From contig MQVO02000010.1 of assembly GCA_001986395.2 (NCBI GenBank), positions 1,054,001 to 1,118,000 on the forward strand: a DNA stretch of 64,000 nucleotides, given 5' to 3'. Every line of letters starts with the position of its first letter. Position 1 is the stretch's first letter. Made by a program: the position numbers and the translations under genes. Origin of the DNA: Irpex lacteus (taxonomy: Eukaryota; Basidiomycota; Agaricomycetes; Polyporales; Irpicaceae). Below the pieces are notes generated by a model. The model saw only the letters and a program-made list of their open reading frames with translations, was not told the DNA's origin and did not search any database. This document shows positions 22,962 through 34,276 of the stretch, in pieces.

Positions 22962-23222
22962 ATGGTCCTCGGTCCCCGCCCCCGCCTGCTCCTCCCCTAT
23001 CTCAACTTCTTCATCGCGACCGCCGCCCTCGGCTTCCAGACGACAGTGCTCTACCCCTGGCACCACCAGCTCGACGAGGAGTTCAAGAAGATGAAGGTCG
23101 AGCAGGCGCGGATGCTCAAGGAGCTGCACGACGCCAAGATCCAGAAGTTCTCAGAGGTCGAGGCGAGGGTTATCGCTATTGAGCATAAGCTCCGGGAGGG
23201 GCTGCTGGGGAAGTCGAGGTGA
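22962..23222 (+). CDS. Small single-exon membrane/coiled-coil protein
   Basis: 86 codons, ATG at 22962 in the context CGCCATGGTC. Family not recognised. The N-terminus is basic (RPRPR-like), followed by a hydrophobic segment at residues ~9-30 (LLLPYLNFFIATAALGFQTTVLYPW) and then a charged amphipathic helix from residue 35 to the end (DEEFKKMKVEQARMLKELHD). A positively charged start, one membrane segment and a coil would fit a small mitochondrial inner-membrane or ER protein. Strong third-position C/G bias shows it is a real coding sequence. Confidence 0.7.
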   Translation: MVLGPRPRLLLPYLNFFIATAALGFQTTVLYPWHHQLDEEFKKMKVEQARMLKELHDAKIQKFSEVEARVIAIEHKLREGLLGKSR

Positions 23223-23780
23223 TAGGCGGGCGGGCGCAGTGTTGCTGGCGGTCTGTCCTATCACCTAAATGAGGAGAGGGGGAGTATGAGATTGGTATAT
23301 TGTTTCGGTATGTGGTCTCTTGGATGTTGTACGACCGGAGTGGCTGATTGAGAAATAGCTGGATGGATGCAGCACATCGACTTCACGACCTAGATTTGTC
23401 CGCCACTGGATATTTATCGTCGCAGAACACTACATAGAGCACGCCGAGAGGATCCTATGCCTGGGTTGTCTAGATCTGTTGATAGTAGACTACTTACACG
23501 CTGCTGTAATCTAAGGACGGACGAGGAAGAGCTAGAGGGGATGGGATGCTGGATGTTCACGTTTATTATCTGATAACTTTCTATTCAATGCACTACGTCG
23601 ACGTTTGAAATTCAGTAATTCAGGCTTGCGTCAAGGGTTTGAAATACGAAGACCCTTTGGGTCTACGTCACTACCAGCCAACAACGAGGCAATTAAGCTG
23701 GCATCAATACTTATACGACAAACAACAGCGCATTTTGTACAGTAGATGATAGTCCACACAGCGTCCCTCGAGCAGACAAT
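23223..23780. other. Intergenic stretch, no gene seen
   Basis: 558 bp between two converging genes. No open frame with motif or coding bias is seen; it likely holds both 3' untranslated regions. Confidence 0.4.
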
Positions 23781-25331
23781 CTACCGAGCCTTCATTTTCC
23801 CCTGAGTCTTCCTCATCGCCCTCTTTTTCTCGCGTTCCAGAGCCTACACATACCATCCTAATCAGTACCATAGACCGAACTCGCAGAAACACAAGAAACG
23901 CACCTTCTTCTGCTCCGACGCACTCAACTTCGACAACCTCTCCTCCTCCGCCTTCTTCTTCGCAGCCGCCTTCTCCGCCTCCGCCTCCTCCCTCTGCTCC
24001 TTCCCAGCCTCCTCCTTAATCTCCTTCTCCACCCTCTCCCTAACCGCCTTCAACTTCGTCTTCGTCTCAGGCCTCAAGCTCCCGTTCAGCCCGACGCCCT
24101 TCTGGCCTGGTCCCTTGCCGATGCCCCAGCCGCCTGCGCCGGCGATGACGTCTGCAAGTTGGAAGAAGGCGGTGACGAGCGGGAGTGTGGAGGAGGCATC
24201 GGAAGTGGGTGGGACGGCTAAGGAGAGGATGAGGTGTTTCTTGCGTTGGGAGGCGGGGAGGGGAGAGAGGGGACGGGTACGGGGTTGGTCTGTGAGGGAG
24301 AGGGAGCGGAAGTAGGGCTGGATGGCGGGGTTGGAGAGGACGTCGCCGAGGGAGAGGGGGCCGTGCGTTTTGAGGAGGTTTTCTGTGACGTCCGCAAATT
24401 CTGCACATGATATATGTACACATTGAGCAAAAAATAGTGGGAAGTTGTGAGGGAGACATACCTGACATGACGGTTACGGACGGAGGAAGACTCGAGGATT
24501 CCGAGGTCTTCGTGAAGCTCTACAAAATACCAACAAAACCAGTAAACGAACCATGCGTTACCAGCACCCGCAGAAGCTACTCACCAAGTCCCATCGGCTC
24601 TCCCTAACCGCTTTCAAATGCGACTTGGACACAATAGCCCACACAGTATCCGGAATAGCCACACCCTCCTGGAAAGTGACGTCCAACTCGATCTCGTCCA
24701 CATAGTTCAAGTTCAAATCAATGACACTCCTGGCGACCTGGTACGCATATTGGAAGAAGTCGTGGCGAGGTCGGAGTGTGATGACTGTGTGGAGGGAGGA
24801 TACTGCACGTCTGCCTGTTGAGAATGCGAAGAAGTCCGAGGAGCCGTCTGAGGGTGGTGAACACAAGTGTGTTGTTAATGACAGGCGATAGAAGATGGAG
24901 AGAGTAGAGGTGCATACCCTGCGTTAGACCGCCTTTTTGCACAGGTCTCGAGAATTGCTCCTCGTACAACGGGAAGTGTGCGTCGAACCTGAGCCAAACA
25001 GCAAATGAGCCCCTGGACATAGAGAAATGACCCGTGTGACGTACCAAGCAGTAGCCCGCTTATAATTACTGCTTCGCCCAATATAATGCCACGCAACATA
25101 AAACACAATCGCAAGAACATACAGCAACTCGCGCTGGAATACTGCAATCCATGTATGTGAGCGAGAATACAACCACCGAGTCTCGTTGGATAAATTGCGG
25201 AAACACGTACGAGCAGGTCTGAAGGTGAGCATCTTCCACCTGAACTCCAGCCCGTCGTACTCGGGGTCGAGCACGACTGGCGGAGGGGTGAGGACCGACA
25301 GGATCTTCGTGATGGAGAAAGCGTTCGACAT
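23781..25331 (-). CDS. CCDC47-family (DUF1682) ER membrane protein
   Basis: Fungal member of the CCDC47 family; the animal protein is part of the PAT complex, which assists multi-pass membrane-protein insertion at the ER translocon. About seven exons, ATG at 25331 (MSNAFSITKILSV). Residues ~40-60 form a membrane segment (LLYVLAIVFYVAWHYIG). The family core follows: FDAHFPLYEEQFSRP, then FAFSTGRRAVSSLHTVITLR, YVDEIELDVTFQEGVAIPDT and VWAIVSKSHLKAVRESRWDL. The C-terminal tail is a long Lys/Glu/Ala helix (EEAEAEKAAAKKKAEEERL), ending in basic RKTQGKMKAR, as is usual for CCDC47. Junctions were chosen by frame (for example ACGCAGG/GTATGC before the exon starting ACGGCTCC). Confidence 0.85.
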
Positions 25332-25679
25332 GGTCAACTGTCGGTGTTGGCGTCGTCGAGGACAGAGTGAGACACGACACACAGACACTCGAGGATCAGC
25401 GCTAATGAAATGGGTCTATGATTTCGGCGCCTAATGAGAGCGTGCCTGGCGGGCAATCTCCATTTGGAAAGTCTTCTGAGCAGGTATGTCGGCGGCGGCG
25501 GGTGTGGCCAGCGTCACACGCAACATATTCCCCACACGCAAAACATACATTCTACAGTCATAGGAGAAAATACCGACACCTATTGGAGATTACGGTATTT
25601 AAGCTCAATGCCACGCATTGAGAACATGGATTGCATTGACACGATTTGCAAATAGGAGACAACTTACACACACTATACG
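25332..25679. promoter_or_regulatory. Divergent promoter of the CCDC47-family gene and the next gene
   Basis: 348 bp between two divergent start codons; no exon and no clear TATA box. Confidence 0.4.
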
Positions 25680-26180
25680 ATGAGCAATGCACCCAGCGTA
25701 TGTGTTACAAACTCATAGCAATACAAGCAGACAACTAACCAACGCAAACAATAGGATTCAGGCATGCACAGCAGAGGTCTCACCCACACCGACTACGGAG
25801 CCTTCGTGACGCGAGTGGTCGCCCGAATGACAGAAACCGCAGGGTCGATAGACCAACGCGCCCTCCAACGCTGCCTCGGCCTAGCCTCCTCCTACCTCGT
25901 CACCGACACAAGCACAAACCCAGACCACGGCCTCACCTCCTGGCAGAACGGGTTCAACCGCCTCGTCGACGTGATCGTAGCGTTGAACGCACGGGGGGAG
26001 CTTGAGGTGGCGACGGTGAGCGCGGCGAGCAAGGCGTGCTCGGAGTGCTGGAGTGTGGCGGGGACGTGGCGGGAGACGGAGGTGAGCAGGGAGGGCGTGA
26101 GGGAGATTGCGAAGAGGCTCAAGGGGATTCTGGACGAGAATGGGCGGACATATCGCGGAGAACGAATATACGTGCCCTGA
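25680..26180 (+). CDS. Conserved-looking hypothetical protein, two exons
   Basis: Exon 1 25680-25697 encodes only MSNAPS; a 57-bp intron (GTATGT..AATAG) leads to exon 2, 25755-26180, starting DSGMHSRGLTHTDYGAF. About 147 residues in all, mostly helical, without membrane segment or known motif. The strong codon bias (C-ending codons and few rare ones) and the clean splice support a real gene. Function unknown. It runs in the same direction as the rhodanese-fold gene, 375 bp downstream. Confidence 0.65.
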
Positions 26181-26555
26181 GCATCGATATCTGGGCCCTG
26201 AGATGTGTATGCTGGGTGTCGTGCTGAGGGCTGTCGAGGTTGTATTATAAGCGTCGGGGACCGTCGTCGGTGGTGGTGGTAGGAAGGAGAAAGATACCCG
26301 ATGTGTATTGTATTGTATTTTATCTATTTACTTATTGGAATCGATGCAATGCGGACGCCGAGGCTCGCTATCTCGCAAGAGGGCGGGAGAGCGTCTATCA
26401 CAATATCAGGGATCGTCGGTGGGTGTATAGGATCGAGATCGCAATCGACGCGTTCAGGTAAGTTGTGCGCAAGAAACACCTCATCTGCTCTCACCCTCAC
26501 GACATCGTATATAATACAGAATATTGGTCTGCAAAGTTTAGCAGAACACAACGCC
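26181..26555. other. Intergenic stretch, no gene seen
   Basis: 375 bp holding the 3' flank of the small gene and the promoter of the rhodanese-fold gene. No TATA box or exon recognised with confidence. Confidence 0.35.
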
Positions 26556-27098
26556 ATGCCTGAATACCCTACTCCCGAACAGTGGGCTGAGAAGACCCCC
26601 GCCTGGGCTCAGTCTCTTCCACAACCGAAGAGTAACCCGGCGCATATCTCAGTGGCCGAAGTAGCAGAGCTCATACGCACAAAGAAACCCGGCGTCGACT
26701 TTATCATCGTCGATACGCGCAAGGCAGACTGGGACGTAAGACCCTCTTTCCACATCTCAGTTAACTCACATCACTGACTCCGATATCTGTCACACCATCA
26801 TGGACATGGTATTTAGACAAACTACATACGCACAGCGATCAACCTCCCCGCGCAGTCATTCCACCAGTCTCTACCTGGATTACTACCGCTGCTACAAGCC
26901 GTACCGCTGGTCATCTTCCACTGCCAGGCGTGCTCTCTCGTCTCGCGAGGTTCGCGTGTTGCGTCGTGGTATCAGGACGCGTTGGATGCGGCGGGTATTA
27001 CTACGAGCCAGGCTAGGATCTTGACTGGAGGAATTAAGGCGTGGGTGGAGGCGTATGGTAGTGACGAGTCTCTTACTGTGGAAATACCATCTGTGTAA
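26556..27098 (+). CDS. Rhodanese/Cdc25-fold protein (Ych1/Acr2-like)
   Basis: Two exons, 26556-26735 and 26817-27098. The protein (about 153 residues) has the small single-domain Cdc25/rhodanese layout: ISVAEVAELI, then VDFIIVDTRKADWD, the TNYIRTAINLPAQSF strand-loop, VPLVIFHCQACSLVSRGSR as the active loop and ILTGGIKAWVEAYG at the end. The family includes arsenate reductase Acr2, Ych1 phosphatase and sulfurtransferases, all using the loop cysteine. Here the loop after HC has seven residues before the Arg of SRG, compared with five in the Cdc25/Acr2 HC-x5-R loop, so activity is uncertain. It converges on DDB1. Confidence 0.82.
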
Positions 27099-27305
27099 AT
27101 GTGAATGAATAGCATGATGAAACAATGAAAAGGTGCATTGAATCCACATGACAATCAGCCAAATATTTTCAAGCAAGCAGAATTCCAAGTCATCTATTCA
27201 CGCAACAGAGCATTCCAGCATTCCAGCATATCAATACATCGCATCATCACCTACACTTATCATACACTTTCTTCCCCACGTTCGTAACCAATCCATCAGT
27301 CCCAC

Positions 27306-30300
27306 TCAATGCAAACTCTGCAACTTCTCCAACACCTCCTCAACCCTCTCCTTCTCCATCCTCACCTTCTCCGCGCGATACTTCCCCTTCAACAGCTTAT
27401 CCTGATTCTCATGCGTCAAGAACAACTCCAAGAAATCCCCATCGAGGAACCCGACGGCTTGCTCTGCGTCACTCGTGCCTCGAGCATTAGAGGGTGTGCG
27501 CCATCTAGAGTATCATCATTAGTACATTCCGCCCACCTCGTGATAGCATATCAAATATCCCAGATGGAAATACGCACTTGCTATGATTAACATCCCCAGG
27601 ACCAACAACAGCACTCGCCATATTCCTCTGCAGATCCGTCAACGGCAACGCCACGTCCTCCCCAACATGCGACACCACCCCGATCCTTCCCGAACTCGTA
27701 AAGAACACATGCTCAGGCTCGAACGTCTGGCTCACATGCTCTTGTTGCTGTTGTTGTTGTTTTTGAGAAGGAGGAGGGGAGGCACTGGTGAGAGAGCCGG
27801 GTATGAACTTGGTGACGACGTCCCCGATGTGGTAGAACCCGTTTCGTTCGAGACGTTTGCGCCCCCCGACGGCGTCTTGGATGCTGAATGTGAAGAGGTT
27901 GCAGTCGATCTTTATCCCAAAACAAATGTCAGTTCTCGTAGAAGTTCGGCGTAGTGTGCAAAGGGGAACTAACGTTAGACCCGATGACTCCATCATCTTT
28001 GATACCTTCAACAGTTTGTGGCCACAGAGGGGTGTAATCCCTTGCGACTGTCTCCAGATTATGGTCCTTCACCTGTAAGACGGATACCGAGCTGATCCCG
28101 TCTCCAACGATGAGTCGGTCGCCCTTCGCCACCAAGCTTGTAACGAAGTAATTGTGGTTCCACCGAGCCACACGTTTAAGGGTCGTAATATTCGTGATTT
28201 CGTTGTGCACGATCGCGTAGAGGTCCACCTATACACCACTATAAATCTCCGTGCAGCAAAACTTCGTGTTTATGGTGACGTACCGAGGTATTGACAGCAG
28301 CAGCAACCAACCCGTTGACAGTGTCGATCGCATAAACGCACCCGTCCACCTGCTGCTCCGCCACCAACTTCAACTCCCGCTCAGGTCCTACAACCTCAAA
28401 CAGACGCAGATAGCCCATCTCAGGCTCGCTCTCGCCTACCTGTAGGCGTACAGTACCAACGCAAAACGCCGCAGAGGTAGATACACTGGATTCAGAAAGC
28501 GATTTGACGGCGGTGACTGCTTCCGTCGGCTCGAATTCGAATTCGCTTAGTTCTGAGTAGCGTTAGATGAGTGGACGAGGAAGGTAGATGGAAGCATGTT
28601 TACCTGTCAACGTCGCCCCGTCGAACACGACGAGCGAGCTAGTCTGGATATCCGACTGCGCGATACGTTGTGGGTTTTCAGATACGCATGCCACTCCGAA
28701 CACGTTGTGGCCTGCATGGTGTGCTATTCGTCGAGGCGTCCGCAGGCCGAGGTTGACCTGGGCGAGAATTAAGCATGATGTTCTGTCTTTCTTCGTGAGT
28801 CTTGATATGACTAACCGAGCGTATCTGCATTTTATCGATTCCGCTAATCTTGCCGATGACCAGCGATGTCGACGTGGCGAGGATTTGACAGGATGGGTAA
28901 TGCGCCGTGTTGAGGCTAGCACTAGCCGCAACATCCTGTAACAAATATAACATTAATTATAGACCACAAATGAAAGCTGGAAGGGCCTGCTTACCTTCGT
29001 CATGACCGAAGACTGCCTCAACCGTTGCTTATCCCAGTAAAATACCGATACACGGCTCCCACTTGCAAACACCGTCCTCTTACCATCCACCGTCGTCACG
29101 CCAACAGACACAGGTGTCGCACCCAGCGAGAAAATCTTTAGGTCCTTCAGCTCCTTTCCTTGAAGGCTCACAGTTGCCACGCTTCCATCTGCGAGACCGA
29201 CCACTACGAACGGGCGGTAGTCAGGGTCCTTCGACTTGGTGCCCGTGCCAAAGTTGTGGAGAAGTATGGAACAGGGAAGGGCGGGAAGACTCGGGCTGGT
29301 GCAGAGAGGGTCAAGCAGGTTGTTCTGGTCTTTTAGACTGAGAAGTTGTACGTCGTTCGAGCCCCAGAATGCGACGGCGATGTGGGATGTATATGCCTTT
29401 GAGGGATCGAAAGGTGCACAAGAAACAGCCGATACTTCTTTTCCTGGGAATTCGCGCGTCCTGCAGAAGATAGGTTCGACTGTTTAGTCAATGACATACA
29501 GGCAGAGAGGTTTGCTTACTTGACAATGTTCAACTGGTCATCAAATCCAAGGTTGAGAAGGACCACTGTTCCACCACTAAGTGCAACTACGAACTGGCTC
29601 GCGTTGACACTGGCCGCTACAATCTCGCGGGGACGTTTGCTGCTTCCCTGTTCAGGAGTCCAGCCTGCGCCAACCCGGTTAAACGTCTTCAACGTGGCGT
29701 CGTACTCGAGCAGATTGACACTCTTCGGCGTAACTTGGACCACGTACGGCGAATCCGCATAGGCAGACGAAGTGCCGGATGCATCTGTCCGCTGTACTCG
29801 GCGTGCGATGTTAGCCAGAGCCAACGTGGGCTGATCCGTAATGAGAGCTGAAGATCCAGGTTCGACATGTGTGATACTGTCGCGGCCGTCTATACGCAAT
29901 AAATGCGATTTATGCAGGGAGGACAACAATATATGAGAATCCAATCTACATTCCAAGTTTTAGCGTACGGCGAGAATAGCAACGCTGACACTTACTGTTC
30001 TTCGAAAGAGTCACGAATAGCAAAAATTCTGGCAGTATGCGGTATATCGCCGAGTACAGCCAGTTCTTGGAAGTCGGCTCCGGTTCTGACCGCATTGAGG
30101 CTTCCAGTATTTGCTCCACCCGAGCATGTAACTATTTGAGGCTAAAAAGAAAATTATCATTCACTAGCACCTTACGCAACGTTGAGGGCACATACCTGAC
30201 CACTTTCGTCTGTATCGGCTATGACAGCATCAAGAATAGGCGCCAAGTTACGGTAGCGGTCAAGGACCTCTATGTGGGTGCCTTTCAGGGCCACGATCTT

Positions 30301-31857
30301 GCCAGCTTTACTCGATCTTTTGTCTTCGACACCTTCCATCTCTACATCGTCTTCATCGGCTGAGAGAGTACTTCGAGGGTCAGTTGAGAGAGCTTGAGGG
30401 TTTACTGTCGTTATGCCGCTGGGTATTGGTAGAGTATCCTGGTCGATATCGCTTTGTGCCGTCGCATGCACTCGTATGATCTGTGCGTCACCTGTATGTG
30501 AGCCTACGTACAGAACCTGGGAGGACAAATACGACAGTGTCGTTGGGGCCGAAATCTAATTTCGAAGGCATCAGTAAAATAACATAGCCAGAATCTTACG
30601 ACTTACCTCTCCGATGGGGAGCAAGACAAGCTCAGGGGTGTCAGTGATCGTTAGGAGGGCAAGGCGGCCAAACATGTCTGCAACGAAAAAGCGGCGCCCG
30701 TCGTCATCAGCGGGACACCATCTGTCAAAGCATTCAATAAGATCGGCAGCACTCGTTCAACGCGCGACGGCTTACGCTGTAACCTCACTCCACGGCCACT
30801 TCACAGCTGCCTTCGACTTGACCTTCTTCGCCTCCCGTTCCTTCTCCTTTATCTTGGCCTGTCTCTGAACTTTCTCAGAAGCACTCGTCTTCCTCTGGGA
30901 CTGTCGTTTCTCCTTTCCTTTCTCTTGTCGTTGCTCTTCAGCAGTAGCTGCTTCCACGAAATGGATCCTGCGACCGCCTAGAACAAGTGCACCACCGAGA
31001 CACTGTGCATCCTCGCCAGAGGGAGAGGGCTGAAGGGAGAAAGACGGAACTGGGACGAGAGTTAGACCCTCGTATGGCTCTGGGAATGCGTTTGTTGGGA
31101 GGATGGCTCGTTGAAATTGAACAGATGGTCTGGCCGAGAGTTCGAGAGCCTCGATGTCAAGATCTCGTGCCAGCAATTGAGCTCGGCGTAAGTGATCAAC
31201 ATGCAGAATGGCAAGGGTGTATGTTTCGGTGTTGGTCTCTATGAACGCCAGAGACAAGAGATTCAGCTCTGGGAGGCTATAAGGGCGTAGTGTTATTAGC
31301 TTCTGCCTAAAAGAATACAAATAGAATACGAACACTACGTCGAACTCTTGGCTGACCCGGCCGTTATCAAACGAAACTACTTTAAGTTTACCGGCGTAGC
31401 AGCTTACGACTGCAACCTCGCCGAACGCACTGGTGGCCATCCCGGTAAAGTATTCTGCATGGCGGGCATGACGGTCGTGTAAGTCCGAATGCCAGGTAGT
31501 CACAAGCGTAGGAGCCCCATCCTTGGTCACATATTCCAGCAGGAGTAGCTTAGGGTGAGGATGATCTAGTAATACGAGGAGGTTCGACGCCGATGAGTCC
31601 TAAGTCTAGTTAGTATCCTACACTAGACACAAACAAGTATGACGACATACCTTGGCCGGCACTGCCTTCAACGACAACACTCTTCCCCATATCTCCAAAT
31701 TACATTCGTGGCTGAGCCCCTCCGGCGTAATCGCGGAGACCTCAATGCGACTAGCTTTAGCTACGACCAGATGCCCAAGCTCGGCCCCCGGTATGAGAGA
31801 GCACTTCACCGAGCTTGTCACTGAAGACGGCTGGTGAAACGTCGAGACGACCTTCAT
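27306..31857 (-). CDS. DDB1: DDB1-type damage-binding / CPSF-A protein
   Basis: Large WD-propeller protein of the DDB1/SF3B3/CPSF160 group; DDB1 is the adaptor of CUL4 E3 ubiquitin ligases. The minus-strand gene has about 14 exons from MKVVSTFHQPSSVTSSVKC (31857) to LEKLQSLH (stop 27306). Recognisable parts: the first propeller with SRIEVSAITPEGLSHECNLE, ADMFGRLALLTITDTPEL in the middle, FVVVGLADGSVATVSL, the C-terminal propeller with VGDGISSVSVLQVKDHNLE and DYTPLW, and HIGDVVTKFIPGSL. The final helical domain begins TPSNARGTSDAEQAVGFLDG. Two low-complexity inserts are unusual: a Lys/Glu/Arg-rich run (about 30,820-30,950) and a poly-Gln stretch (about 27,740-27,765). Choice of DDB1 over its paralogues is from the N- and C-terminal motifs. 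Confidence 0.88.
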
Positions 31858-32404
31858 CTTTGCAACCTAGACAATAGCTGACAACTAGATATTAGCAACA
31901 ACGAACCGAGCTCATTCACAAGACGAGGAAGGAGGTGGTCGGCGGCGAGGACTCGCAAGCTCGGTCGAGAGATATCTGCCGCGGCAGCTTTCCAAGATTA
32001 CATACATGGGCGCTTGGTATTGATCTACACGTTATCCACGTGGAATTAACGCGCAACGAGATCATGATGGGATTCCTCCGAATCATTGCTGCCTTCTTTT
32101 GGACGTCGTTCTAGTTCGCTGGGATTTTTTGTTTGACTTGGCTTTCCAGTCTGGCCTCTGACCCTAGAGGTAACCCTCGGGAGCTTCACAGCTTGCAAAT
32201 ATCGACCGAGCGGTATCCCGCCGCCCGAACTCACTGGCCTCACGACTAGTAAGTAGCTCACTGCTTCATATGCATCAGCGCCGATCGGACTCTAGCTGAG
32301 CATCGTTTTATCCGACCCGCAGGGTACACTATATACGAGCAATAAATAGGATGCACCACGAATAAGAGTAAGCCAGCATCCCCTCCTCATCCCTCACTGG
32401 CATC
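31858..32404. promoter_or_regulatory. Divergent promoter DDB1 / hydrolase
   Basis: 547 bp. A TATA-like CACTATATAC lies at 32326-32337, about 70 bp before the hydrolase ATG. No exon is seen; the 71-codon open frame on the minus strand lacks motif and context. Confidence 0.45.
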
Positions 32405-33702
32405 ATGTCGACAGAGAAGACTTATACAGAATCATGGCTAGAAGGACCACTTCATACAGCTTTCTACACCCGCATCTACAGACCCAATCCTCCTACCCCT
32501 ACTCGTGCCGCTCTAGTATTCGCCCACGGATACCTCGAGCATGTCGGCCGATACGCGTACCCCGAGGTACACGCCAAATTGGCGTCGCGAGGTATAGCAG
32601 TGTTGACCTTTGACCAACGCGGTTTTGGGAGGACTGCGCTGGACGTAGAACATCGGAGTTCTGGGAGCGCGTATGGACGCACGGGAGGAGGGGAGGAACG
32701 GATGGCTGATTTGGAATGGGCTGTGAAGGTCGCGAAGACGTCGTTTGGACAGGAGGTGCCGGTGTTCCTCATGGGCCACTCAATGGTATGAGCAACTTGA
32801 AGGACATGCAACTTGATTTATTCACACTTACGGTTGCTTGAAAAGGCTGGAGGCACGGTACTTGGCTTTGCTACGCGAGAAGCCGCTCCTCCTGAGAAGG
32901 CAATTATCAAACTTCTTGCTGGCGTGATCTCCTCTAGCCCCCTCATACGAATTGGCCGTAAGGACCCCTCTTCCGCTCTCAAACTTATAGTGCGGCTAGT
33001 GTCGAAAGGTTTCCCAAATATGCCTATCAACACACCGCCCCAAGTCGAGGTAATACACCATTTTGTGCCTTTAAAGCGTTATTAGTTGCTGATGATTATG
33101 CGCAGGACCTTTCGCGCGACCCAGCGGTGGGTGAATCAGCTCTAAAGGACCCTTGGATCAAGTCTGTTGGTACGGGGCAGAGTATATTAGACATGATTGA
33201 CAGGGTATGTATGGTCTTTTCGAGTGTGAGGCTAGATCATCCTGATTTAACGACGCCCCATGCATACAGGGAGAATATCTCTTAAGAGAGGGCTATAAAC
33301 ACTGGCCAGCCGACTTACCTGTGAGTGATCGCCTACTGGTATCACGTTGTGTGGTATACTAATTTGTTAATAGGTTCTAATTCTCCACGGGACCGCAGAC
33401 GTGGTGAGTGTCTTTTGAGGTGGCACCTATGCATCGTCCTATCACTGACCAATTACGTGCAGGTAAACGCTTTCGTACCTACAAAAGAGTTCGCTGAACT
33501 TCTCCAAGCACCAGACAAGGAGTTTGTGGAATACGATGTATGTCCGCGTAGAGTCTCGATCTCTTTTGCAGCTGGATTTACAGTGTCTTACTTACAGGGT
33601 GCATGGCACGATCTCCTCACTGATCCTGAATTCAAGGATAAATATTTTGAGGACGTCGTAAATTGGATAGAGAGACACTTGTCTTTGAAGCCATACAGCT
33701 AA
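32405..33702 (+). CDS. Monoglyceride-lipase-like alpha/beta hydrolase
   Basis: Serine hydrolase of the S33/monoacylglycerol-lipase type, probably releasing fatty acids from monoacylglycerols. Seven or so exons; the first three are 32405-32785, 32846-33049 and one starting at 33106. The family signatures appear in order: oxyanion motif FAHGYLEHVGRYAYPEVHAKL, GIAVLTFDQRGFGRT, nucleophile elbow GHSMAGGTVLGF (Ser at about residue 126, split by the first intron), acid LILHGTADVVN in a very short exon, and histidine GAWHDLLTD near the C-terminus. The complete catalytic triad is therefore present. No signal peptide. Length is close to 310 residues, normal for the family. Confidence 0.88.
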
Positions 33703-34276
33703 TGACGCCGGCTATCATCGAGCCAGCTTCGAGTACGCACCGGTAATTACCCAAGAGTACTTATTTAGTACAGTATCCACATCATTGGATTAATTTTCGG
33801 GGCTGCCTTCCACGGATGTATGCGTGCCAGGCCATCCGGGGTCTACTTCGTTAAAACGCGAGTTGTATGACAGAGGTTGTACTCGACTCGAACTTCGAAT
33901 ACTGTGTCCAATGATTGCAAGTCCCCCTCGTATCAGTGAACCCCTAGTGCTTAGTATCCGAAGAACCGTGTTAGGATCAACAGCGAGTTGGATTCGTTCA
34001 GAAAGTCAACCAACAGAACGACTCACCAACTTGCAGTACTTGTTGGCCCAAGTGCATTGTACACACCGGCTGCCAAGACGTCGAGATGCTCGAGTCGGAT
34101 CCGGGAGCAAAGTGCCGGTGATCCATGACGCGTGTCTTTTGCGGGGAGAAGTGATCGCATGTGAATAAACTTCCCCGCACTCCCTAGATCCGCGAGCGCT
34201 TGTCAACTCTTCATAAACTCGACGTCCCGCACTCGGCATTGCATTTCACCTTCGACGACCCACACAGCTAGTCGAC
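33703..34276. other. Intergenic stretch, no gene seen
   Basis: 574 bp between same-strand genes; it contains short open frames on both strands but no motif. The last ~80 bp probably form the leader of the acyl-CoA dehydrogenase gene. Confidence 0.4.
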
